Shown here one piece after another: positions 6,238 to 10,868 of a stretch of 11,800 nt of DNA (its first letter is position 1; each line of letters begins with the position of its first letter). Source of the stretch: an uncultured Novosphingobium sp. (lineage in GTDB: Bacteria > Pseudomonadota > Alphaproteobacteria > Sphingomonadales > Sphingomonadaceae); NCBI GenBank assembly GCA_937897535.1, contig CALCQB010000321.1, positions 1 through 11,800 on the forward strand. Direction: 5' to 3'. Made by a program: the position numbers and the translations under genes. The notes beneath the pieces are model-generated. The model ran no database searches. It saw only the letters and a program-made list of their open reading frames with translations, and was not told the DNA's origin.

Positions 6238-6253
6238 TGGCACGCCCCTTGCT
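6238..6253 (+). promoter_or_regulatory. Sigma-54 promoter of the psp operon
   Basis: TGGCACG (6238-6244), CCCC, TTGCT (6249-6253) matches the sigma-54 consensus TGGCACG-N4-TTGCW at every position. The GG and GC dinucleotides are 10 bases apart, as required. Transcription would start near 6264, about 25 bases before the first gene. Upstream, 6138-6237 is the space for PspF binding sites; I could not define them beyond two TGCAA occurrences around 6169 and 6202. A perfect sigma-54 element divergent from pspF makes the regulatory logic clear. Confidence 0.93.
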
Positions 6254-6288
6254 GAAAGGTGAACAAACCCCATTCGCGGAGGAACACC

Positions 6289-6447
6289 ATGTTCACCAAG
6301 CTGATCAACCAGGCCACCACCCTCGACAAGGCGATCGCCCTGTCGCTCGCGGCAATGCTCTCGTTCAACGTGCTGGTCCTGGCCAACCAGGTCGACCGCT
6401 CGACCAGCTTCGCCCAGACCCAGGGCGCAGCGGCCCAGCAGGCTTGA
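6289..6447 (+). CDS. Small single-TM protein, first gene of the psp operon
   Basis: This is a 52-residue protein starting MFTKLINQATTLDKAIALSL. A hydrophobic stretch (about residues 15-33, AIALSLAAMLSFNVLVLAN) can be a membrane helix or an uncleaved signal anchor. It is followed by a short polar Gln/Ala-rich tail (TQGAAAQQA). The ATG at 6289 has a CGGAGGA ribosome binding site (6277-6283), and the sigma-54 start site lies just upstream, so it is the first cistron of the Psp response. It is not PspA, B, C, D or G of E. coli as I recognise them. No function can be named; co-induction with pspA under envelope stress is the reasonable inference. Confidence 0.75.
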   Translation: MFTKLINQATTLDKAIALSLAAMLSFNVLVLANQVDRSTSFAQTQGAAAQQA

Positions 6448-6683
6448 GCGCGCTGGTGACCCGCAAGATGGGACATGACCCCTTTTCCCCGCTTGGGCCG
6501 GAATCCCAGGCAACCCCCGATGGCGGCACCCAGTCCCCCCGCCGCTCTGGGGTTCCGGCTCAGACAGACCTCGGCCCCATTGGCACCGCCCCCCGCCAGC
6601 GCACTTCGCGCCTCGAGGCCGAGGTCGAACGTCTTCGCCGTACGCCTACGCCAACCTTTTCCTCTTCGACCGGAGTACCCTGG
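6448..6683 (+). other. 236-base gap between the first psp gene and pspA
   Basis: The gap is GC- and C-rich, with a run of proline/arginine-type codons in several frames. The pspA frame is open throughout it, but composition and the lack of any PspA similarity argue against coding. It holds a weak hairpin, CTTGGG/CCCAGG (about 6490-6510), and the palindrome GCCTCGAGGC (6610-6619). The pspA ribosome binding site GGAG is at 6672-6675. A TGGCACC at 6581 looks like half of a sigma-54 promoter, but the matching GC is one base off. The long leader might serve RNA processing or differential expression of pspA; no direct sign is seen. Confidence 0.4.
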
Positions 6684-7373
6684 ATGGGCATTTTCAGCCG
6701 CACCCGTGATATCATCGCCGCCAACTTCAACGACCTGCTCGACAAGGCTGACGATCCTGAAAAGATGATCCGGATGATCATCTTCGAGATGGAGGAAACG
6801 CTGGTCGAAGTGCGGGCCAGCGCGGCCCGGACGATCGCGGATCAAAAGGAAATGCACCGCCACACCGTCAAGCTCGATCGGCTTCAGGCCGACTGGGCCG
6901 ACAAGGCCCAGCTCGCGCTCAGCAAGGACCGCGAAGATCTGGCCCGCGCCGCCCTGGTCGAACGCAAGAAGGCCGCCGACATGGCCGATCAGCTCAAGAC
7001 CGAGATCACCGTGCTCGACGATGCGCTGCGGGCCTATGAGCTCGACATCGAAAAGCTCCAGACCCGCCTGCGCGAAGCCCGGGCCCGCCAGGGTTCGATC
7101 GTCGCCCGGCTCGAAAGCGCCGAGAACCGCGTCAAGCTGCGCACGCTGCTGGCCAGCGAGCGGGTCGACGAGGCGATGGCCCGGTTCGACCAGCTCGAAC
7201 GCCGGGTCGACTATGCCGAAGGCCGCGCCGATGCGCTGAGCCTGGCCGACCAGTCGAGCAAGCCGAGCCTCGCCGACGAGATCGCCGCACTGGCCGGTCA
7301 GGACAAGATCGACGAGGAACTCGAAGCAATGAAGGCCGCGCTCAAGGGCGATGCCGGACAGCGGGAGGGTTGA
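6684..7373 (+). CDS. pspA: PspA, phage shock protein A / ESCRT-III-like membrane effector
   Basis: PspA binds stressed inner membrane, forms oligomers that protect membrane integrity and proton-motive force, and in the resting state inhibits PspF. The 229-residue product begins MGIFSRTRDIIAANFNDLLD, the N-terminal amphipathic membrane-binding helix. KADDPEKMIRMIIFEMEETL (about 21-40) follows, the family hallmark. The rest is almost entirely alpha-helical coiled coil and ends LADEIAALAGQDKIDEELEAMKAALKG. Length is close to E. coli PspA (222). The ATG at 6684 has GGAG eight bases upstream and gives the canonical N-terminus, although the frame is open far upstream. pspB follows after three bases. 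Confidence 0.97.
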   Translation: MGIFSRTRDIIAANFNDLLDKADDPEKMIRMIIFEMEETLVEVRASAARTIADQKEMHRHTVKLDRLQADWADKAQLALSKDREDLARAALVERKKAADMADQLKTEITVLDDALRAYELDIEKLQTRLREARARQGSIVARLESAENRVKLRTLLASERVDEAMARFDQLERRVDYAEGRADALSLADQSSKPSLADEIAALAGQDKIDEELEAMKAALKGDAGQREG

Positions 7374-7376
7374 GCC

Positions 7377-7685
7377 ATGGACGTCGATCTTACCGCATTG
7401 TTCGTCGCGCCGACGATCGTGATCGGCCTGCCCTGGCTGATCCTCCACTACATCACCAAGTGGAAGACTGCCCCGACGCTGACCAGCAACGATGAAGAGC
7501 TGCTCGACGAGCTGTACCAGCTCTCGCGCCGGCTCGATGACCGGATGGAAACGGTCGAGCGGCTGGTCGCCGCCGACCACCCGGACTTCCGGACCCAGCG
7601 CCAGCTGGCCGATGGAACGCCTGAGGCCCACCCGCTCGACGATCTGAGTGCCGCCGACCTGCACAAGCTTCGGAGCCGCCGATGA
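7377..7685 (+). CDS. pspB: PspB, envelope stress membrane protein
   Basis: PspB is an inner-membrane protein that, with PspC, recruits PspA under stress and so frees PspF. The 102-residue product has one membrane segment (about residues 8-26, with LPWLILHY matching the PspB WLxLHY end). A coiled coil follows (EELLDELYQLSRRLDDRMETVERLVAADHPDFR, about 40-72). The E. coli protein ends similarly at ALESILDAEHPNWRDR. This one carries about 30 extra residues ending LHKLRSRR. It starts three bases after pspA and overlaps pspC1 by four bases (ATGA at 7682). The coiled-coil end resembles the tail motif repeated in the genes from 8384 to 9576. Confidence 0.92.
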   Translation: MDVDLTALFVAPTIVIGLPWLILHYITKWKTAPTLTSNDEELLDELYQLSRRLDDRMETVERLVAADHPDFRTQRQLADGTPEAHPLDDLSAADLHKLRSRR

Positions 7686-7984
7686 ACGAGGGGCGACGAA
7701 CTTTTTACCGCGACAAGTTCAACGGCAAGCTGCTGGGGGTCTGTTCCGGAATGAGCGACTACTTCAACATCGACCCGCTGTGGTTCCGTCTCGCATTCAT
7801 GATTTTATTTTTCGTTTTCAATATTTTCGTGCTGATTGTCTATTTCGTGATCGCGATGGTGACCCCAAAAAAGCCGCCATATCTCTACTCGGACAGTCTC
7901 AGCCGAACCTTCGCCGAACCGAATATTGCCGAACCCGCCGGGGACCTGATCCGACCGGCAACCAGGAAGGGGATTGACCAATGA
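7682..7984 (+). CDS. pspC: PspC-domain protein, first copy, lacking the cytoplasmic tail
   Basis: The PspC domain is a short cytoplasmic segment followed by one or two membrane helices, and PspC works with PspB to sense envelope stress. This 100-residue copy begins with RTFYRDKFNGKLLGVCSGMSDYFNIDPLWFRL (about residues 6-37), the domain hallmark. A very hydrophobic stretch (about 35-60) and a TPKKPPYLYS end follow. It lacks the C-terminal helical tail found in the second copy, and its last 30 residues are polar and Pro-rich. Bases 7793-7865, coding the membrane part, are strikingly AT-rich for this genome. It overlaps pspB by four bases and the next gene by four bases (ATGA at 7981). Confidence 0.9.
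   Translation: MNEGRRTFYRDKFNGKLLGVCSGMSDYFNIDPLWFRLAFMILFFVFNIFVLIVYFVIAMVTPKKPPYLYSDSLSRTFAEPNIAEPAGDLIRPATRKGIDQ
7702..7717 (+). repeat. pspC duplication repeat, copy 1
   Basis: The 16-base string TTTTTACCGCGACAAG is identical at 8001-8016. Both are followed three bases later by AACGGCAAGCTG. They code for the FYRDK-NGKL start of the two adjacent PspC domains and are a remnant of tandem gene duplication. Confidence 0.85.
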
Positions 7985-8358
7985 ACAGCCCGCGCACCCG
8001 TTTTTACCGCGACAAGGCCAACGGCAAGCTGATGGGTATCTGCGCCGGCATCGCCGACTATACCGGGGTCAACTCGATCTGGGTCCGGCTGGGCTTTCTT
8101 GGGCTGGTGTTCATGACCGGGGGCACGATCCTGCCGATCTACTTCCTGATGGGCCTGCTGGCCGACAAGAAGCCGCAGCATCTTTATGTCGATCATCAGG
8201 AGCAGAAGTTCTGGCAAGGCGTGCGCCAATCGCCGACCCGCACCGCGCGCGAGGTCAAGGCCCGCTTCCGCGACATCGACCGCCGCCTGGCCGAGGTCGA
8301 AACCTTTTACGTCAGCAGCAACCCGCGCCTGTCGAGCGAAATCGAACGGCTGCGCTGA
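7981..8358 (+). CDS. pspC: PspC-domain protein, second copy, with PspB-like C-terminal tail
   Basis: This 125-residue protein is homologous to the gene just upstream: RTRFYRDKANGKLMGICAGIADYTGVNSIWVRL (about residues 5-37) and a hydrophobic region (about 34-60). Unlike the first copy it has a cytoplasmic helical tail, VKARFRDIDRRLAEVETFYV (about 92-111), ending SSNPRLSSEIERLR. That ending is typical of full PspC. The end, V-E-x-x-V-x-S/D followed by EIERLR, parallels the motif of the small proteins downstream. Its start overlaps the first pspC stop (ATGA), giving coupled translation. This copy is the better match to classical PspC. The next gene starts 25 bases later with its own ribosome binding site. 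Confidence 0.93.
   Translation: MNSPRTRFYRDKANGKLMGICAGIADYTGVNSIWVRLGFLGLVFMTGGTILPIYFLMGLLADKKPQHLYVDHQEQKFWQGVRQSPTRTAREVKARFRDIDRRLAEVETFYVSSNPRLSSEIERLR
8001..8016 (+). repeat. pspC duplication repeat, copy 2
   Basis: Identical 16-base copy of the string at 7702-7717, in the same position relative to the start of the second PspC domain. Confidence 0.85.
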
Positions 8359-8383
8359 TCCGAACTATGCGAGGGGACAATCA

Positions 8384-8668
8384 ATGTTCGACAGTCTGAA
8401 AATTCTGGTACCGCTGGCTCCTTTCCTGATGGTCGCCTTCATCGTTTGGACCAAGCACCAGTCGAAAATGGCCGAGCTGCGGATCAAAGACACCGCCGAA
8501 AAGGCCGCCCAGTACGTCAGCCACACCAGCGAGCTGGAAGAGCGCGTCCGCGTGCTGGAACGGATCGTCACCGACAAGGGCTATGACGTCGCCAGCCAGA
8601 TCGAAGCCCTGCGCGACACCCGCAAGGTCGACGCCCTGCTCGACAACCGCGACAAGGAGCTGCGCTGA
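8384..8668 (+). CDS. PspB-like small membrane coiled-coil protein A
   Basis: This is a 94-residue protein. An N-terminal membrane segment (about residues 5-22, LKILVPLAPFLMVAFIVW) is followed by a charged coiled coil (about 26-62). The tail motif LERIVTDKGYDVASQIEALR (58-77) follows, then a further acidic/basic end (VDALLDNRDKELR). The topology and the motif resemble PspB's coil end (ALESILDAEHPNW in E. coli), so I read it as a PspB-like paralog. The start at 8384 has GAGGGGA upstream (8371-8377). The stop overlaps the next gene by one base (TGATG). Position after pspC2 implies sigma-54/PspF-driven expression. The exact function is unknown; assisting PspA recruitment or sensing is inference. 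Confidence 0.88.
   Translation: MFDSLKILVPLAPFLMVAFIVWTKHQSKMAELRIKDTAEKAAQYVSHTSELEERVRVLERIVTDKGYDVASQIEALRDTRKVDALLDNRDKELR
8558..8576 (+). repeat. Tail-motif DNA repeat, copy in protein A
   Basis: The 19-base string GAACGGATCGTCACCGACA is identical at 8926-8944. It codes for the ERIVTD core in protein A and protein B. A related 17-base identity (CGTGCTGGAACGGATCG) links 8551-8567 with 9498-9514 in protein D. Confidence 0.85.
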
Positions 8669-9006
8669 TGGGCGCGGGCGACGTCTTCGAGCTGATCCGC
8701 CTCGTCGGCCCGCTGGTCGCGATCGTTACCGCGGTCGGCTGCGGCGCCTGGCTGATCGATACGCGGATGCGGATCAAGAACGGCTATCCGCTCAACGGTT
8801 CCTGGGGGCAGAAGCTGTACCCCAAGACCTCGAGCGAGGAGATCGAGCGGATCAAGCTGCTCAGCCAGGAAAACGCCGAGCTTCGCGCGCAGATCGGCAG
8901 CCTCAAGGACCGGGTCGGCAACGTCGAACGGATCGTCACCGACAGCGGCTATCGCCTGACGCACGAAATCGAGGCGCTGCGGATCGAACGGAAGGACGTG
9001 CAATGA
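8668..9006 (+). CDS. PspB-like small membrane coiled-coil protein B
   Basis: This is a 112-residue protein. A membrane segment at about residues 9-30 (LIRLVGPLVAIVTAVGCGAWLI) is followed by a distinctive juxtamembrane block, RMRIKNGYPLNGSWGQKLYP (33-52). A coiled coil follows (about 56-86), then the tail motif VERIVTDSGYRLTHEIEALR (86-105). The IKNGYPLNGSWG block is absent from the sister proteins, so this member seems specialised; the rest matches them. It is joined to protein A by a one-base stop/start overlap and to protein C by a four-base ATGA overlap, which implies coupled translation. No catalytic residues are seen. I infer a PspB-like adaptor; no named family is claimed. Confidence 0.88.
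   Translation: MGAGDVFELIRLVGPLVAIVTAVGCGAWLIDTRMRIKNGYPLNGSWGQKLYPKTSSEEIERIKLLSQENAELRAQIGSLKDRVGNVERIVTDSGYRLTHEIEALRIERKDVQ
8926..8944 (+). repeat. Tail-motif DNA repeat, copy in protein B
   Basis: Identical 19-base copy of the string at 8558-8576, coding the ERIVTD core of protein B. Identity at synonymous positions points to duplication, not convergence. Confidence 0.85.
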
Positions 9007-9278
9007 ACATCGCCGAAGCCATTGCCTTTTCCGCCCTGGTGATCGGCCTGATCAGCGGTGCCGGAATCTGGCTCGATGCCTACAAGCGCCGCCTGACCAA
9101 CCGCGAACGCGAACTGGAACTGCGCGCGGGCCAGGACCGCGCCGAAGACAGCAAGAGTGCGAGCGAAGTCGCCGCACTCGAACAGCGCCTGCGGGTCCTG
9201 GAACGAATCGCTACCGACAAGGGCACCACCCTTGCCGCCCAAATCGAGGGCCTGCGCGAAAGCGCGGATGCCCGCTGA
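9003..9278 (+). CDS. PspB-like small membrane coiled-coil protein C
   Basis: This is a 91-residue protein. A membrane segment (about residues 5-24, EAIAFSALVIGLISGAGIWL) is followed by a basic stretch (DAYKRRLTNRERELELRAGQ) and a coiled coil with Glu/Ala/Leu heptads (about 50-66). The tail motif LERIATDKGTTLAAQIEGLR (66-85) follows. Ala replaces Val in the ERI(V/A)TD core, as in protein D. The NRERELEL block just after the membrane recurs as KNRELELH in protein E, tying those two together. The start overlaps protein B's stop (ATGA). The end is followed by 19 bases, including a GGAGAG ribosome binding site for protein D. Function unknown; proposed PspB-like. Confidence 0.88.
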   Translation: MNIAEAIAFSALVIGLISGAGIWLDAYKRRLTNRERELELRAGQDRAEDSKSASEVAALEQRLRVLERIATDKGTTLAAQIEGLRESADAR

Positions 9279-9297
9279 CTACGCCGGAGAGATAACG

Positions 9298-9576
9298 ATG
9301 GACTTTGGAACTGCACTGGTCGTGATCGCCGGAATCGGCGCCATATATTCGATGAAGTCGCAGCGCCTGCGCGCCGGCGGCTTCGGCCGGAACCGACACC
9401 GGCATGACGCAGCCGATGCCGAACAGCTGACGACCACTGCAAGCGCGCGCGAGACCGAGCTTCAGAAGGAAGTCGAATCCCTGCGCGAGCGGATCCACGT
9501 GCTGGAACGGATCGCCACCGATGGCCGCCAGACCCGCAACCTGGCCGATGAAATCGAAAGTCTGCGCGACCGCTAG
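9298..9576 (+). CDS. PspB-like small membrane coiled-coil protein D
   Basis: This is a 92-residue protein with a short hydrophobic N-terminus (about residues 3-18, FGTALVVIAGIGAIYS), barely long enough to span a membrane. An Arg/His/Gly-rich linker (RAGGFGRNRHRHDAADAEQ, about 25-43) is unlike the sisters. A coiled coil (about 50-68) and the tail motif LERIATDGRQTRNLADEIES (69-88) follow. The motif carries a two-residue insertion, but the end EIESLRDR is kept. It has its own ribosome binding site (GGAGAG, 9285-9290) 19 bases after protein C. The basic, His-rich linker might contact lipid or metal, but that is only a guess. Probably a PspB-like paralog. Confidence 0.85.
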   Translation: MDFGTALVVIAGIGAIYSMKSQRLRAGGFGRNRHRHDAADAEQLTTTASARETELQKEVESLRERIHVLERIATDGRQTRNLADEIESLRDR

Positions 9577-9603
9577 GCGCAAGATGTAGAAGGAGAAAAC
9601 GCC

Positions 9604-9837
9604 ATGACCAGCGACTACCTCCTGATTGCCGCCGCCATGTTGACCGCGGTGGTGATCCTGGCCCAGGCGAGCCTGCGCGGCTGGCAGGGCTGGCTCCAGC
9701 TCAAGAACCGCGAGCTCGAACTGCACCGCCCCGAAATCGAAGGCGGATCGAGCAATGGCGCGGCGCGGATCGAGATCGCCGACCTGAAAGAGCGGATCCG
9801 CAAACTCGAAGCAATCGCCGCCGGGGTCGACCTGTGA
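9604..9837 (+). CDS. PspB-like small membrane coiled-coil protein E, shortened tail
   Basis: This is a 77-residue protein. A membrane segment (about residues 5-22, YLLIAAAMLTAVVILAQA) is followed by a Trp-containing stretch (RGWQGWLQLKNRELELHRPE) and a coiled coil (about 55-70). The end, LKERIRKLEAIAAGVDL, is a cut-down form of the tail motif: the LExI core remains, but the TD and EIExLR parts are gone. The NRELEL block after the membrane is shared with protein C. The ATG at 9604 follows an AAGGAGAA ribosome binding site (9590-9597). The stop overlaps the next gene's GTG (GTGA, 9834-9837). Probably the most diverged member of the array. Confidence 0.85.
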   Translation: MTSDYLLIAAAMLTAVVILAQASLRGWQGWLQLKNRELELHRPEIEGGSSNGAARIEIADLKERIRKLEAIAAGVDL

Positions 9838-10010
9838 GCGCCCACCGCAACGATGCCGCCCGCGCCGGGATTGGCCTCGGCACCGCGATCGCGGTCGCGA
9901 TCAGCTGGAGCGTCAACAAGTCGATCGTCTGGGCGATCGTCCACGGGATCTTCTCGTGGTTCTACGTGATCTACTATGCCCTGACCCGGCCCGGCGGACT
10001 GTCCGGCTGA
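9834..10010 (+). CDS. 58-residue membrane protein, last gene of the psp operon
   Basis: A GTG at 9834, overlapping protein E's stop in a GTGA junction, opens a frame ending TGA at 10008-10010. The product begins MSAHRNDAARAGIGLGTA and has two hydrophobic stretches (about residues 12-26 and 30-49) around a short VNKS turn; the second contains VHGIFSWFYVIYYAL. It looks like a small hairpin membrane protein. The GTG overlap, codon use and sequence character all support coding, although it is short. No named family recognised. As the last gene before a pair of hairpins it should belong to the psp transcript. Confidence 0.8.
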   Translation: MSAHRNDAARAGIGLGTAIAVAISWSVNKSIVWAIVHGIFSWFYVIYYALTRPGGLSG

Positions 10011-10042
10011 CCCTGCGGACAGTGGACGCACCGGACCGGTGC
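9998..10042 (+). terminator. Tandem hairpins at the end of the psp operon
   Basis: ACTGTCCG (9998-10005) pairs with CGGACAGT (10016-10023), giving eight base pairs around a ten-base loop that contains the stop codon of the last psp gene. Five bases later GCACCGGACCGGTGC (10028-10042) is a perfect inverted repeat forming a six-pair hairpin. No T-run follows, so this is not a textbook intrinsic terminator. It may weaken read-through into the sufE-like gene, protect the mRNA 3' end, or be an attenuator. Confidence 0.45.
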
Positions 10043-10058
10043 CGCTAAGGCCCCGCCC

Positions 10059-10469
10059 ATGCGCAGCCTCACCGACATTGCCGAAGAATATGCCTTCCTC
10101 GAAGGCGATGAACGCTATCGCCTGCTGATCGAACTGGGCCGCGAGCTCGAGCCGATGCCCGACGCGCTCAAGACCGACGCGACGCTGGTGCGCGGCTGTT
10201 CGGCCTCGGTCTGGGTCTATCCGGCCCAGCTGCCTGACGGCCGCCTGCACTTTCTGGCCGACAGCAATGCCGCGATCACCAAGGGGATCGTCGCGCTGGT
10301 GCTCGCCGCTGTCCAGGACCAGCCGGCCGAGCAGGTCGCGCAGGCCGATATCGCTGCACTGCTTGAGCCGTTCGACCTCAAGAACCAGTTGTCATCCAAC
10401 CGCACCCAGGGCGTGCCGAACATGATTGCGCTGGTCCGCGAAACCGCCGGACGGCTTGCGGCGTTATAG
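10059..10469 (+). CDS. sufE: SufE-family sulfur-acceptor protein
   Basis: SufE accepts persulfide sulfur from the SufS cysteine desulfurase during Fe-S cluster assembly in the cytoplasm. The 136-residue product matches the fold. It has an N-terminal helix (DIAEEYAFLEGDERYRLLIELGREL), the active-site loop VRGCSASVWV with Cys47, the ADSNAAITKGIVALVL block (about 67-82) and LSSNRTQGVPNMI (about 111-123), equivalent to the family's LSxxRxxG. Length equals the usual 138 or so. It lies 48 bases after the psp operon, separated by hairpins, and is followed four bases later by a DUF454 gene, so those two look co-transcribed. The gene is intact. No other suf genes are nearby, which is common for stand-alone sufE. 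Confidence 0.93.
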   Translation: MRSLTDIAEEYAFLEGDERYRLLIELGRELEPMPDALKTDATLVRGCSASVWVYPAQLPDGRLHFLADSNAAITKGIVALVLAAVQDQPAEQVAQADIAALLEPFDLKNQLSSNRTQGVPNMIALVRETAGRLAAL

Positions 10470-10473
10470 CCGG

Positions 10474-10824
10474 GTGACACGGCAACTCTATCTGTTCGGC
10501 GGGCTGACCTGCGTCGCGCTCGGCATTGTCGGCGCGGTGCTGCCGATCATGCCGACCGTGCCATTCCTGCTGCTCGCAGCGTTCTGTTTCGCCCGGTCCA
10601 ACCCGGCGTGGGAGCAGAGACTACTGGCCCATCCCACCTATGGTCCGCCGCTGCGGCAATGGCGCGAACGCCGGGCCATCTCGCGCCGGGCCAAGCTCAG
10701 CGCGATTATCGCCATGGCCATCGGCACGGCAGTGACCTGGTTCACGATCGGCTGGCCGTGGGTGCTGGTTTCGCTTGGCGTGCTGCTTGTCTCCGGCACC
10801 TGGATCTGGACCCGGGCCGAATAG
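10474..10824 (+). CDS. ybaN: YbaN-type (DUF454) inner-membrane protein
   Basis: DUF454/YbaN proteins are small inner-membrane proteins of unknown function. From the GTG at 10474 the product is 116 residues. It has a helix pair at the N-terminus with the family signature GIVGAVLPIMPTVPFLLLAAFCFARSNP (about residues 17-44). A cytoplasmic segment with LRQWRERRAISRRAKL follows, then two more membrane helices (about 76-110). A longer in-frame start at 10426 would overlap sufE by 44 bases and adds a basic, non-membrane stretch, so the GTG four bases after the sufE stop is preferred. It is probably co-transcribed with sufE. Confidence 0.88.
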   Translation: MTRQLYLFGGLTCVALGIVGAVLPIMPTVPFLLLAAFCFARSNPAWEQRLLAHPTYGPPLRQWRERRAISRRAKLSAIIAMAIGTAVTWFTIGWPWVLVSLGVLLVSGTWIWTRAE

Positions 10825-10832
10825 CGCCGCTC

Positions 10833-10862
10833 TTGCAAAATGGCCCGCGCCGCGCCTATGGC
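10833..10862 (+). promoter_or_regulatory. Candidate promoter giving a leaderless leuC transcript
   Basis: TTGCAA (10833-10838), an 18-base spacer and TATGGC (10857-10862) resemble a weak housekeeping promoter. The leuC ATG is at 10869, just seven bases beyond, where transcription would be expected to start, so the message could be leaderless. No good ribosome binding site is seen before the ATG. Weak evidence, by eye. Confidence 0.25.
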
Positions 10863-10868
10863 CCGGCC

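Noticed and set aside
6581..6596. Second sigma-54 promoter before pspA (TGGCACC...)
   Set aside because: The GG-to-GC spacing is 11 instead of 10 and the TTGC part is missing.
5901..6683. Upstream extension of the pspA frame
   Set aside because: It passes antisense through pspF, the promoter and the first small gene; the ATG at 6684 gives the canonical PspA N-terminus with a ribosome binding site.
6180..7664. 494-codon minus-strand frame
   Set aside because: Antisense to pspA and pspB; no recognisable domain.
10426..10473. Longer start for the YbaN/DUF454 protein
   Set aside because: It would overlap sufE by 44 bases and add a basic stretch; the GTG at 10474 fits the family N-terminus.
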